Origin: Neorhizobium tomejilense
Lineage (GTDB): Bacteria; Pseudomonadota; Alphaproteobacteria; Rhizobiales; Rhizobiaceae
Direction of reading: 5' to 3'
Length of the DNA: 64,000 nucleotides
NCBI GenBank assembly: GCA_002968845.1
Contig: PVBG01000029.1
Span: forward strand, 1-64,000
This document shows, piece after piece, positions 46,312-54,325 of this stretch. The position numbers were made by a program, and so were the translations under genes. The notes under the pieces are model-generated. The model was not told the DNA's origin, made no database searches, and was given only the letters and a program-made list of their open reading frames with translations. Positions within the stretch are counted from its first letter, which is position 1. The number at the start of each line of letters is the position of its first letter.

Positions 46312-46346
46312 ATATTTCTCCTCTTTGCCGGGATGCACAAACAGAC

Positions 46347-46396
46347 TTGACGCTCCCGATTGTTATCGATAACATCAATTTAGGTTAGCGATAACC
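46347..46396 (+). promoter_or_regulatory. Promoter with tandem operators for ABC importer 2 and divergent LacI
   Basis: TTGACG (46347-46352), a 17-bp spacer and TAACAT (46370-46375) form a promoter toward the binding-protein gene. TGTTATCGATAACA (46361-46374), a perfect palindrome, covers its spacer and -10. A second site, GGTTAGCGATAACC (46383-46396), matches at 11 of 14 positions and is centred 22 bp downstream, about two helical turns, which would suit cooperative binding. Confidence 0.72.
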
Positions 46397-46544
46397 CCAT
46401 AACGCCAGATGCGACGGTTTTAAGTCCGGGCAGGCGGTTTGGGAGGAGAACGGCGATCCGAAGGAGCGGAGCTACGAGCTCGCGACCGCAAGCTCCGTGG
46501 CGAGATGCCTTGCAGCAATCATTATGACAAGTGGAGGAAGAACG

Positions 46545-47348
46545 ATGAAAATCTTAAACTATGTACGGACGACGCTGACTGCGATCGCAATAGGAATAGC
46601 AAGCCTGGCCGCGACTGCCGAGGCTAGCGCGACGACGCTGAACGACATCGTGTCGCGCGGCTCAGTCCGGATAGGTGTCCTGACCGGTGCCCCGCCTATG
46701 GGGATGGTGGACGAGAAGGGCAACCCGACAGGTTATGACGTCGACGTCGCCAATCTGATCGGCGGGTATCTGTCATTACCCGTCGAACTTGTGCCGCTCA
46801 CCCCGCCCGCCCGCATTCCCGCACTTCAGACAGGCAAGGTCGATTTCCTCGTCGCCACACTTGCGCCGACCGGCGAACGGGCGAAGACCGTCATGTTCAC
46901 GCAACCGTACAGCGCCTTCAACATGGACATCATCTCCGGCCCCGACCAAAAGTTCGCGAGCCTTGCCGATCTCAAGGGTAAGCGCGTGGCGGTCAATCGC
47001 GGTTCGTCGCAAGAGACTGCGCTACGAAAGGCCGCGGTACCCGGCATGCAAATCGTCGTATTTGAGGACGACTCCACCAGCGCGCAGGCCCTCATCGCCG
47101 GACAGGCCGATGCAGTTGCGCTGCCTTCGACAGTGGGTGAAGCGATCATCAAACAGCGTCCGGACGCCGGACTGCAGGTTGGCTTCACCTTTTTCCAGCA
47201 GGGCAACTCGATGGCGACCAAGATGCAGGATTTCGAACTGCGCCAATGGCTGAACACGGCGATCTACCTGATGAAGATCTCCGGTGACCTCGACAAGGTT
47301 GCAACCAAATGGACAGGCCGTCCAATGCCGACGCTTCCGTCCTTCTAA
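46545..47348 (+). CDS. Amino-acid-type ABC substrate-binding protein
   Basis: A 267-residue type II periplasmic binding protein (PBPb). The signal peptide ends near TAEASA; the mature part has DIVSRGSVRIGVLTGAPPMG, GYDVDVANLIGGYL, VDFLVATLAPTGERAKTVMF and LKGKRVAVNRGSSQETALRK. ATG 46545 has GTGGAGGAAG upstream; the longer frame to 46497 is rejected. The fold is that of polar amino acid or opine importers, but the operator suggests a sugar-acid-like or amino-sugar-acid ligand. Confidence 0.88.
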   Translation: MKILNYVRTTLTAIAIGIASLAATAEASATTLNDIVSRGSVRIGVLTGAPPMGMVDEKGNPTGYDVDVANLIGGYLSLPVELVPLTPPARIPALQTGKVDFLVATLAPTGERAKTVMFTQPYSAFNMDIISGPDQKFASLADLKGKRVAVNRGSSQETALRKAAVPGMQIVVFEDDSTSAQALIAGQADAVALPSTVGEAIIKQRPDAGLQVGFTFFQQGNSMATKMQDFELRQWLNTAIYLMKISGDLDKVATKWTGRPMPTLPSF

Positions 47349-47415
47349 GTGGGTTTGCGTGAGAGCCTGCCGGCGGAACCGTCGGCGGGCCACGAAACAT
47401 CGACGGAGCTCGCTT

Positions 47416-48120
47416 ATGTCCTATACGTTTCAATTCGGCGTGCTTGCACAGTATCAGGATGAAATTCTGAACGGCATCTGGCTGACGATCAAACTTTCAG
47501 TCCTTTCGATCCTTCTTGGCTCGGCGGCGGGCGTCGTCCTTGCCTCTATCCGTTCAGTGAAAGGCGGCGCCGCGCGATTTCTTGTCGATGCCTATGTCGA
47601 GATCATTCGCAACACCCCATTCCTGGTCCAGCTTTTCATCGTCTATTTCGGTCTACCCGGCGTCGGCCTGCGCGTCGGCGCCGATACAGCTGCGCTGATC
47701 GGTATGACGATCAATCTTGCCGCCTATTCGACGGAAATCATCCGCGCCGGAATTGAGGCGGTGCATAAGTCACAGATCGAAGCAGGCGAGGCGCTCGGCT
47801 TCACCCGCTTTCAAATCTATCGCCACGTCATCATCGTGCCGGCGATCGCCAAGGTCTATCCGGCGCTGTGCAGCCAGTTCGTGCTGATGATGCTGGCCTC
47901 GAGTATCTGTTCGGCGATTTCGACGCATGAACTGGCAGCTTCGGCCGCCTTTGTTGAATCGCAGACCTACCGGTCGTTCGAGGTCTATATCGTCGTCACG
48001 CTGATCTATCTGGCGCTTGCGCTTGCGTTGCGTGCTTGTCTGGCGCTCGTCGGTATGTGGCTGTTCGGCCGCCGTGTCGCCCGCCGTACTATGACGTCCC
48101 TGCCGGAGGTACAGGCATGA
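47416..48120 (+). CDS. Amino-acid-type ABC permease, first subunit
   Basis: A 234-residue HisM/HisQ-type permease: GIWLTIKLSVLSILLGSAAG, YVEIIRNTPFLVQLFIVYFG and EAGEALGFTRFQIYRHVIIV (EAA loop contacting the ATPase). ATG 47416 has GGAG 8 bp upstream. Its stop overlaps the next permease start by 4 bp (ATGA). Confidence 0.9.
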   Translation: MSYTFQFGVLAQYQDEILNGIWLTIKLSVLSILLGSAAGVVLASIRSVKGGAARFLVDAYVEIIRNTPFLVQLFIVYFGLPGVGLRVGADTAALIGMTINLAAYSTEIIRAGIEAVHKSQIEAGEALGFTRFQIYRHVIIVPAIAKVYPALCSQFVLMMLASSICSAISTHELAASAAFVESQTYRSFEVYIVVTLIYLALALALRACLALVGMWLFGRRVARRTMTSLPEVQA

Positions 48121-48776
48121 CGCTTAGAACATTCGGTTTCAATGAATTCGGTTTCCTGCTGCAAGCACTGCAATGGACCATCGTCCTGACGGTCATTGCA
48201 CTGATCGGGGGCGGTCTTCTCGGCTTTGCCGTGGCACTTGCCCGCACCTCGCGCACCAAGGCGGTGCGTATTGCTGCCGGCACTTACATCCAGGTCATCC
48301 AGGGCATTCCTGTGCTGATGATCCTGTTCTTATCCTATTATGGCCTAAGCCTTGCCGGATTGGAGTTGCCGCCACTGATTGCCTCGGGTGCATCGATGAC
48401 GATCTACGCATCGGGTTACCTGGCGGAAATCTGGCGTGGCTGCATTCAGGCAGTGCCAAAGCAGCAATGGGAGGCGTCGGAGTCCCTCGCCATGACCCGG
48501 CTGCAACAATATCGTTACGTCATCCTGCCGCAGGCTGTCCGCATCTCACTGCCTCCAACAGTCGGTTTCGCGGTGCAGGTGGTCAAGAACACCTCCATTA
48601 CCTCAATCATCGGTTTTGTTGAACTCGCTCGCGCGGGGCAACTCATCAACAATGCGACGTTCCAGCCCTTCCGCGTCTTCATCGCGGTTGCAGTTCTCTA
48701 TTTCGTCGTCTGCTACCCATTGTCCCAGCTGTCGCGTTGGCTGGAAAGGAGGCTCCATGCCGGAAGTAATCGTTGA
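48117..48776 (+). CDS. Amino-acid-type ABC permease, second subunit
   Basis: A 219-residue partner permease: LLQALQWTIVLTVIALIGGG, YIQVIQGIPVLMILFLSYYG and QWEASESLAMTRLQQYRYVI, QAVRISLPPTVGFAVQVVKN. Translation is coupled to the upstream permease (ATGA) and its end overlaps the ATPase start by 20 bp, so the four genes form one tight operon. Confidence 0.9.
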   Translation: MTLRTFGFNEFGFLLQALQWTIVLTVIALIGGGLLGFAVALARTSRTKAVRIAAGTYIQVIQGIPVLMILFLSYYGLSLAGLELPPLIASGASMTIYASGYLAEIWRGCIQAVPKQQWEASESLAMTRLQQYRYVILPQAVRISLPPTVGFAVQVVKNTSITSIIGFVELARAGQLINNATFQPFRVFIAVAVLYFVVCYPLSQLSRWLERRLHAGSNR

Positions 48777-49488
48777 AAAGGTTCACAAGAGCTTCGGTGC
48801 GCTCGAAGTTCTCAAAGGCGTCTCGCTCAGTGTCGGGCGCGGAGAGGTCTTCGCGCTGATCGGTCGGTCAGGCTCAGGTAAGAGCACGCTGCTGCGCTGC
48901 ATGAACGGTCTGGAAAAGATCAATTCCGGCCACGTGGAAATTGCCGGCCACACGCTTGGGGGAGATGCCAAAGCACTGCGCAGCCTGCGGACCGATGTCG
49001 GCATCGTCTTCCAGAGCTACAACCTGTTTCCGCATCTGACTGTCGGTGAGAACATCATGCTTGCGCCACGCATCGTGAAGGGCATAGCAAAGGCCGAGAC
49101 GCAGAAAATCGCCCGGGAGGTGCTGCAGCTCGTGGGCCTCCTGGAAAAGTTCGATTCCTACCCGGATCAGCTTTCCGGCGGCCAGCAGCAGCGGGTGGCG
49201 ATCGCCCGTTCGCTTGCCATGCGGCCAAAGGTGATGCTGTTCGACGAGGTGACCTCGGCGCTCGACCCGGAATTGACCGAAGAGGTGCTTACGGTGATGG
49301 AGACGCTCGCTCGTGACGGGATGACCATGATCCTTGTGACGCATGAAATGGCGTTCGCCCGACGGGTGGCGACGAAAACCATCTTCATGCACAAAGGCAC
49401 GATCTGGGAAGAGGGGCCGTCTAAGGAACTGTTTGCCAATCCGCAAACGCAGGAGCTGCGGCAGTTCGTGAAGTCCGACGTGAAGTAA
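48757..49488 (+). CDS. Amino-acid-type ABC ATPase
   Basis: A 243-residue single-domain ATPase: IGRSGSGKSTLLRCMNGLEK (Walker A), VGIVFQSYNLFPHLTVGENI (Q-loop), QLSGGQQQRVAIARSLAMRP, VMLFDEVTSALDPELTEEVL and LVTHEMAFARRVA. Start ATG 48757 has AAGGAGG upstream; the longer in-frame form lies inside the permease gene. It completes importer 2. Confidence 0.93.
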   Translation: MPEVIVEKVHKSFGALEVLKGVSLSVGRGEVFALIGRSGSGKSTLLRCMNGLEKINSGHVEIAGHTLGGDAKALRSLRTDVGIVFQSYNLFPHLTVGENIMLAPRIVKGIAKAETQKIAREVLQLVGLLEKFDSYPDQLSGGQQQRVAIARSLAMRPKVMLFDEVTSALDPELTEEVLTVMETLARDGMTMILVTHEMAFARRVATKTIFMHKGTIWEEGPSKELFANPQTQELRQFVKSDVK

Positions 49489-49512
49489 CCGGATTAAAGC
49501 CCGTCAAACATC

Positions 49513-49545
49513 CTGTCGCCGCAGGGCAAGCCCCTGAGGCGGCAG
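49513..49545 (+). terminator. Imperfect stem-loop after ABC importer 2
   Basis: CTGTCGCC (49513-49520) pairs with GGCGGCAG (49538-49545) with one G-U pair, and the inside holds an extra CAGGG/CCCCTG stem. No T-tract follows, so it is a weak or factor-dependent terminator, or an RNA-stabilising hairpin, between this operon and the convergent LacI gene. Confidence 0.45.
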
Positions 49546-49622
49546 GAGTAGATCGGGTTGCTTGGTGGACGCCGCACCTTGTCGAATGTCCGCTTGGTAT
49601 GTAACAGCAAGGGCCGGGGTCG

Positions 49623-50642
49623 TCAGCGGCTGGTCTCTCGCAGGATCAAGTCCGGCCGGATCGTCACGCGTCCCAATCCGTTCGCCAGCCGTCCGTCCAG
49701 GACGTCAATAATGAGCTTCGCCGCCTTTGTTCCGATCTCAGCCGCGAACGCATTGATTGTCGTCAGGCTGGGAACGCAGATTGCGCCGATCTCGTAGTCG
49801 CCAAAACCACCGATCGCGATTTGCTCCGGCACTGCAAGGCCGCGACGTTGACATTCCGTGAGCGCGCCAAAGGCGGAAAGGTCGGAGACGCAAATCACCG
49901 CCTCGGTGTCAGGAAATTGTTCCAGCAGCCGTCCCATCGCGTTCGCGCCCTCCCGCATCGAAATCGGCGGAGGGCCGGCAGCAATCAGGCGTTCCGCGTC
50001 CAGACCGTGATCCTTTATTGCGGCGATGAAGCCGGCCCGGCGGTCGGTGCCGCGCGTGTCGCGGTCGGCGTCACCGCCAATGAAGGCGATCTTTCGATAG
50101 CCGGAGGAGACGAAGTGATTGACCATCTCGCGCACCGCAAGGGCATTGGAGAAGCCGACGACGTGACCGATCGGCTCTTCAGGAAGGTCCCAGGTCTCGA
50201 TGACCGGGATTCCCGCGTTCGACAGGAGCTTGCGGGCGCGTGGGGTGTGTTTGCCCCCAGTTACCACGATCGCTTCTGGCTTGCGCCGCAAGAGCTGCTC
50301 GATGAGGCGTTCTTCTTCCTTCGTGTCGTAGTTGGTGTAGCCGAGGAGGATTTGCAGACCCCTCTCGGCGAGGCCGTCGCTCAGCGAACGTACCGTATCG
50401 GCGAAATTGGCGTTGTTGATTGAAGGAATTGTCACCGCGACAAAGTCAGTGCGTTGCGAACGCAAGTTTGCGGCGGTGCTGTCGAAGACATAACCGAGTT
50501 CCTCCGCAGCACGCAGCACCGCTTCGCGCGTTTCCTGGCTGACGGAGGCGTCCTGCTTGAAGGCGCGCGAAACCGTCATCGGCGACACGCCGGTGCTGCG
50601 TGCAATGTCCGCCATCGTGATTGGCTTGCGAATATTATGCAT
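49623..50642 (-). CDS. LacI-family regulator (second of the sugar-acid region)
   Basis: A 339-residue LacI protein starting at ATG 50642: ITMADIARSTGVSPMTVSRA (helix-turn-helix), EELGYVFDSTAANLRSQRTD (hinge), then VAVTIPSINNANFADTVRSL, FIGGDADRDTRGTDRRAGFI and a C-terminal SLTTINAFAAEIGTKAAKLI. The 52-residue in-frame extension to 50798 runs through a terminator and is rejected. It lies downstream of the leftward idnO-gntK unit but has its own promoter region with a partial operator at 50651. It may compete with the 45283 regulator for similar sites. Confidence 0.88.
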   Translation of the reverse strand: MHNIRKPITMADIARSTGVSPMTVSRAFKQDASVSQETREAVLRAAEELGYVFDSTAANLRSQRTDFVAVTIPSINNANFADTVRSLSDGLAERGLQILLGYTNYDTKEEERLIEQLLRRKPEAIVVTGGKHTPRARKLLSNAGIPVIETWDLPEEPIGHVVGFSNALAVREMVNHFVSSGYRKIAFIGGDADRDTRGTDRRAGFIAAIKDHGLDAERLIAAGPPPISMREGANAMGRLLEQFPDTEAVICVSDLSAFGALTECQRRGLAVPEQIAIGGFGDYEIGAICVPSLTTINAFAAEIGTKAAKLIIDVLDGRLANGLGRVTIRPDLILRETSR

Positions 50643-50650
50643 TTTGGCCC

Positions 50651-50666
50651 ATGTTATCGTTATCAC
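50651..50666 (-). promoter_or_regulatory. Partial GntR/IdnR-type operator upstream of the LacI gene
   Basis: ATGTTATCGTTATCAC shares its left half and central CG with the palindrome ATGTTATCGATAACAT but not the right half. It lies 9 bp before the LacI start codon, a position fitting autoregulation. Weaker evidence than the perfect copies. Confidence 0.4.
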
Positions 50667-50751
50667 CGGCACTACAGCGAGTTTGTCGCACGATTGCAAG
50701 CCCGTTATCACACCGCTCGCAAAGGACGGGGTCGCAAAGCTTGATGCGGCG

Positions 50752-50788
50752 GAAACAAAGAAAAGCGAAGCCTTGAAGGGCCTCGCTT
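50752..50788 (-). terminator. Rho-independent terminator of the idnO-gntK operon
   Basis: On the minus strand AAGCGAGGCC (50788-50779) pairs with GGCTTCGCTT (50772-50763) with one G-U pair and a 6-nt loop, followed by TTCTTTGTTT. It ends the leftward transcript 19 bp after the stop codon at 50807 and separates it from the LacI gene. Confidence 0.75.
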
Positions 50789-50806
50789 CTTGGGGCATCT
50801 TGCGGG

Positions 50807-51139
50807 CTACAGTGGGAATTCGTTTGCCTGTGTCACATGGTGGTGAATGCGTCCGTCGAAGAACCGGGCTAGGACTTCTTCCGTGGCCGCCTTGGCAGCA
50901 GTGCGGGCTGGACTCGCCAACGCCGTCTCAACCGTCGCAAGATCGGGATAATTGATCGCAAGGATCATCGGGATTTCCGGCGCCCCTTCGTCCCGGGCAT
51001 CCGCAAAGGTCACTCTTACTTCGAGCGCACCTGGGAAGGCTTTCCATTTTGGCAGGATATTCTCCAGGACGGCGGTCCGAAACGCTTCGGTCTGACCTTC
51101 CTTCACCGTTCCTTCGAAGAGAGCATAGCGTGTGATCAT
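50807..51139 (-). CDS. Small dimeric alpha/beta-barrel protein (monooxygenase/EthD-like)
   Basis: A 110-residue protein with the ferredoxin-like layout of ABM/EthD proteins: YALFEGTVKEGQTEAFRTAV at the first strand and helix, then MILAINYPDLATVETALASP and a His-rich end (GRIHHHVTQANEF). Its start overlaps the upstream dehydrogenase stop by 4 bp. It is the last gene of the leftward sugar-acid operon; a role in sugar-acid metabolism, for example as mutarotase-like helper, would be a guess. Confidence 0.6.
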   Translation of the reverse strand: MITRYALFEGTVKEGQTEAFRTAVLENILPKWKAFPGALEVRVTFADARDEGAPEIPMILAINYPDLATVETALASPARTAAKAATEEVLARFFDGRIHHHVTQANEFPL

Positions 51140-52023
51140 TGTGCGATATCCTTGTTGGGACCCTTGAAAAATTCCATCAGAGCGGCCTGATCCTCACCAC
51201 CGAGGCCGGCGGCCGTCAGCATCCGATGCACTTCGGCGCAGGTAGCTGTGAGTGGCATGGCCGTGTTGGTCAGGCGTGCAAGATCCTGCGCGCCGTTCAG
51301 ATCCTTGACCATGTTGTCAATCCGGCCGGTGCGCCGGTAGTCCTTGGCAACGAATCGCGGCATGTATTCCTGCAGGATGGCGCTGTCGGCGCGGCCACCC
51401 TTCAGCGCCTGCGGGATTTTTGCTGCATCCACGCCAGCGTCGAGCGCCAACTGCGTGGCTTCGGCCACCGCCAGAAAATTCAGGCCGCAGAGAACCTGGT
51501 TGATCAATTTCGTCGTCTGGCCAGCACCTGAAGGCCCCATGTGGGTGTAGTTCGAGGCGACATGTTGCAGCACACGATGCGCGTCTGCGACATCCTGTTC
51601 TTTGCCACCTGCCATCAGCGTGAGCTGTCCGACCAATGCTTTTGGAGCGCCGCCCGAGAGGGGACTGTCGACCCAGCGCAAACCAACCTCCGCAGCGTCC
51701 GATGCCAGCGCCTTCGTTGCTTCCGGATCGATGGAGGACATGTCGATGACGAGCGTTCCGGGCGCGGCACCTTCGGCGACACCACCGGTGCCAAAAACAG
51801 CCAGCCTCACGATCTTTGGAGAATTGAGGCTGAGGATCACGTAGTCCGAAACGGACGCTGCCTCTGCCGCACTCGCTGAGGTTTTTGCACCCTTGCCCAC
51901 CAGCTCTTGCACCCTTGCCTTGTCCAGGTCAAAGACCGTCAAGTTGTTGCCGGTCTCCAAGAGCCGCGCGCCGATAGCTCCGCCCATCGCTCCGGCGCCT
52001 ATCAATGCAACTCTGTTCGTCAT
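51136..52023 (-). CDS. Beta-hydroxyacid dehydrogenase family oxidoreductase
   Basis: A 295-residue NAD(P)-dependent enzyme of the 3-hydroxyisobutyrate/6-phosphogluconate dehydrogenase superfamily: VALIGAGAMGGAIGARLLET, DSPLSGGAPKALVGQLTLMA (substrate loop) and GAGQTTKLINQVLCGLNFLA with the catalytic Lys. Start ATG 52023 overlaps the gluconokinase stop by 4 bp; the longer frame is rejected. Position in a gluconate operon suggests oxidation of a sugar acid such as tartronate-semialdehyde- or glycerate-like compounds, or a 6-phosphogluconate relative. Confidence 0.85.
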   Translation of the reverse strand: MTNRVALIGAGAMGGAIGARLLETGNNLTVFDLDKARVQELVGKGAKTSASAAEAASVSDYVILSLNSPKIVRLAVFGTGGVAEGAAPGTLVIDMSSIDPEATKALASDAAEVGLRWVDSPLSGGAPKALVGQLTLMAGGKEQDVADAHRVLQHVASNYTHMGPSGAGQTTKLINQVLCGLNFLAVAEATQLALDAGVDAAKIPQALKGGRADSAILQEYMPRFVAKDYRRTGRIDNMVKDLNGAQDLARLTNTAMPLTATCAEVHRMLTAAGLGGEDQAALMEFFKGPNKDIAQ

Positions 52024-52556
52024 CCTCGCATCCCTCCCAATTGTGCAATAATCTTGTCGACGACCGCGTCGAGCGGCTCGTCGATATCCACAGTGATCGC
52101 ATTCTCCTCCGACCCCGGCGGTTCGAGCGTCGAAAACTGGCTTGCCAGCAACCCCTGCGGCATGAAGTGCCCCGATCTGGCTTTCATCCGCGCTGCGATA
52201 ACCTCGGGCGTGCCCGAAAGATGGATGAAAATCACAGGCGCTCCTGCTTCCTGCGCGATATGGGCACGGTACGCACGTTTGAGAGCTGAGCAGCCAATGA
52301 TCAACGGGTTCTCGGAGGCGGCGAGTGCCCGTCCTACTCGCGTCAGCCACGGCCAGCGGTCGTCGTCGTCCAAAGCGATTCCCTGGCTCATTTTCGCAAT
52401 GTTTGCCAATGGGTGCAGATCATCCCCGTCCAGGTAGGCTGCGCCCAACCCGACGGCGAGCGCCGCTCCGACAGAGGACTTGCCGCATCCGGCAACACCC
52501 ATCAATATCAATCGTTGACTGGCCTCAGAGAGAGGCCGTGATGCCGCCGTCGACAT
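52020..52556 (-). CDS. gntK: Gluconokinase
   Basis: A 178-residue P-loop kinase: MGVAGCGKSSVGAALAVGLG, LDGDDLHPLANIAKMSQGIA, IIGCSALKRAYRAHI and SGHFMPQGLLASQFSTLEPP. These match E. coli GntK/IdnK closely. The reaction is gluconate plus ATP to 6-phosphogluconate. ATG 52556 (or 52565) lies within the 3' end of the SDR gene, giving about 32 bp overlap. Second gene of the leftward operon. Confidence 0.92.
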   Translation of the reverse strand: MSTAASRPLSEASQRLILMGVAGCGKSSVGAALAVGLGAAYLDGDDLHPLANIAKMSQGIALDDDDRWPWLTRVGRALAASENPLIIGCSALKRAYRAHIAQEAGAPVIFIHLSGTPEVIAARMKARSGHFMPQGLLASQFSTLEPPGSEENAITVDIDEPLDAVVDKIIAQLGGMRG

Positions 52557-53283
52557 AGAGCACATGTCCGTTCACAAAAGAGGAGGCGCTCGAAGCAAGG
52601 AACACGCAGGCGCCGACCAGCTCTTCGACCTTGCCCCAGCGGCCGGCCGGTGTGCGTTTTTCCAGCCACGCGGAAAAATCGGCGTCGCCGACCAGAGCGG
52701 CGTTCAGCGGCGTGTCAAAATAACCGGGCGCTATCGCATTGCATTGCAGCCCGTATCTTGCCCAGTCAGTTGCCATGCCCTTGGTCAGATTGCCAACTGC
52801 GCCTTTGGTGGCCGTATATGGCGCGATGCCGGGGCGGGCTAGGGCAGTCTGTACGCTGGCGATATTGATGATCTTACCGGCGCCGCGTTTGATCATATGC
52901 CGGGCAGCCGCCTGTCCGACGTTGAAGACACTGGAAACATTGGTGCGCATCAGCCGTTCGAACGCATCCGCCGGAAAATCCTCTAGCGGAGTTCGGTGCT
53001 GCATGCCTGCGTTGTTCACAAGGATGTCTATCGCGCCCGTTTTTGCTTCGAATTCGTCAACGGCGCGCCGCGCGGCCTCATGTTCGGTCACGTCGAAGAC
53101 CACCTGATGGGCGCCGGCGCCGAAGCTTGTCGCGGCTTGCGCCAGCTTGACCGCATCGCGTCCATTGAGCACGATTTCTGCGCCGGCGTCAGCCAAACCA
53201 CGGGCAAGGGCAAGGCCGATGCCCTGCGACGAGCCGGTGATCAAGGCCCGGCAACCGGTCAAGTCAAACAAGCTTCGCCCCAT
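52525..53283 (-). CDS. idnO: Gluconate 5-dehydrogenase (SDR)
   Basis: A 252-residue SDR: ALITGSSQGIGLALARGLAD, NNAGMQHRTPLEDFPADAFE, IINIASVQTALARPGIAPYT, YTATKGAVGNLTKGMATDWA and INGH-like VNGHVLYVDGGITASL. Members reduce 5-ketogluconate to gluconate. It is the first gene of the leftward operon behind the operator at 53326, coupled to gluconokinase. The SDR at 20088 is a close paralogue. Confidence 0.9.
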   Translation of the reverse strand: MGRSLFDLTGCRALITGSSQGIGLALARGLADAGAEIVLNGRDAVKLAQAATSFGAGAHQVVFDVTEHEAARRAVDEFEAKTGAIDILVNNAGMQHRTPLEDFPADAFERLMRTNVSSVFNVGQAAARHMIKRGAGKIINIASVQTALARPGIAPYTATKGAVGNLTKGMATDWARYGLQCNAIAPGYFDTPLNAALVGDADFSAWLEKRTPAGRWGKVEELVGACVFLASSASSFVNGHVLYVDGGITASL

Positions 53284-53322
53284 TGATCTCTCCGTTTTCT
53301 CTCGACATCCACAATATTGTCT

Positions 53323-53351
53323 CTTATGTTATCGATAACATTGATTGTCAA
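53323..53351. promoter_or_regulatory. Divergent idnO / hydroxyacid-dehydrogenase promoter with perfect operator
   Basis: ATGTTATCGATAACAT at 53326-53341 is identical to the 41379 site. On the minus strand TTGACA (53351-53346), a 17-bp spacer and CATAAG (53328-53323) make a good promoter for idnO with the operator in its spacer. On the plus strand the operator ends 26 bp before the dehydrogenase ATG. One site can thus control both directions. Confidence 0.78.
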
Positions 53352-53367
53352 GAGACGGAGAAGCTAA

Positions 53368-54315
53368 ATGAACAAGCCGCAGATCCTCCAGGTCGGACCC
53401 TATCCGGAATGGGACGAGGCGCCCCTCACTGCCAGCTTCGAGGTCCATCGGTATTTCGAGGCCGCCGACAAGGCCGGTTTCCTCGCGTCTGTCGGTCCGG
53501 ACGTCAAAGCCATCGCAACAAGGGGCGAACTTGGCGCCAGCCGGGCGATGATCGAGGCTTGCCCCGCGCTCGAGCTGGTCTCCGTCTACGGGGTCGGCTT
53601 CGACGCTGTCGATCTCGCGGCTTGCAGCGAACGCGGCATCCGCGTCACGAACACGCCCGACGTGTTGACGAGCGATGTGGCAGACCTCGGCATAGCGATG
53701 ATGCTATGTCAGTCGCGTGGCCTGATCGGTGCGGAAGGTTGGGTGAGAGATGGAAGCTGGGTCGAAAAGGGCCTCTATCCGCTCAAACGCCGCGTATGGG
53801 GGCGAAGCGCAGGCGTGCTCGGCCTTGGCCGCATCGGCTATGAGGTTGCAAAGCGCCTTCAGGGTTTCGACATGCGGATCGCCTATTCCGACGTCGCGCC
53901 GAAGGATTTCGCTTCGGATTGGGAGTATATTGCTGATCCCGTGGCGCTCGCCTCGCGGTCTGATTTCCTCTTTGTCACCCTGGCTGCTTCCCCAGTCACT
54001 CGCCACATCGTGGGTCGCGAGGTGATTGCGGCACTGGGCGGGGAGGGGATGTTGATCAATATCTCTCGCGCCTCCAATGTCGACGAAGAGGCATTGCTCA
54101 CTGCACTGGAAAGTGGTGCACTCGGCTCGGCGGCTCTTGATGTGTTCGAGGGAGAGCCAAAACTCGACCCGCGTTTTCTGGCGTTGGACAATGTCCTCCT
54201 GCAGCCCCATCACGCCTCGGGAACCATTGAGACGCGCAAGGCTATGGGGAAACTGGTCCGCGATAATCTCGCCGCGCATTTTTCCGGTCAGCCACTGTTG
54301 ACGCCAGTCCTTTGA
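53368..54315 (+). CDS. D-isomer-specific 2-hydroxyacid dehydrogenase (2-ketogluconate reductase-like)
   Basis: A 315-residue protein: VSVYGVGFDAVDLAACSERG, VLGLGRIGYEVAKRLQGFDM (NAD(P) binding), LINISRASNVDEEALLTALE (catalytic Arg), ALDVFEGEPKL (Glu) and LLQPHHASGTIETRKAMGKL (His). GhrB/TkrA-type members reduce 2-ketogluconate, hydroxypyruvate or glyoxylate. Divergent from idnO and 10 bp before idnD, so a role in keto-sugar-acid reduction is likely. Confidence 0.88.
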   Translation: MNKPQILQVGPYPEWDEAPLTASFEVHRYFEAADKAGFLASVGPDVKAIATRGELGASRAMIEACPALELVSVYGVGFDAVDLAACSERGIRVTNTPDVLTSDVADLGIAMMLCQSRGLIGAEGWVRDGSWVEKGLYPLKRRVWGRSAGVLGLGRIGYEVAKRLQGFDMRIAYSDVAPKDFASDWEYIADPVALASRSDFLFVTLAASPVTRHIVGREVIAALGGEGMLINISRASNVDEEALLTALESGALGSAALDVFEGEPKLDPRFLALDNVLLQPHHASGTIETRKAMGKLVRDNLAAHFSGQPLLTPVL

Positions 54316-54325
54316 GGAGGCCGCG

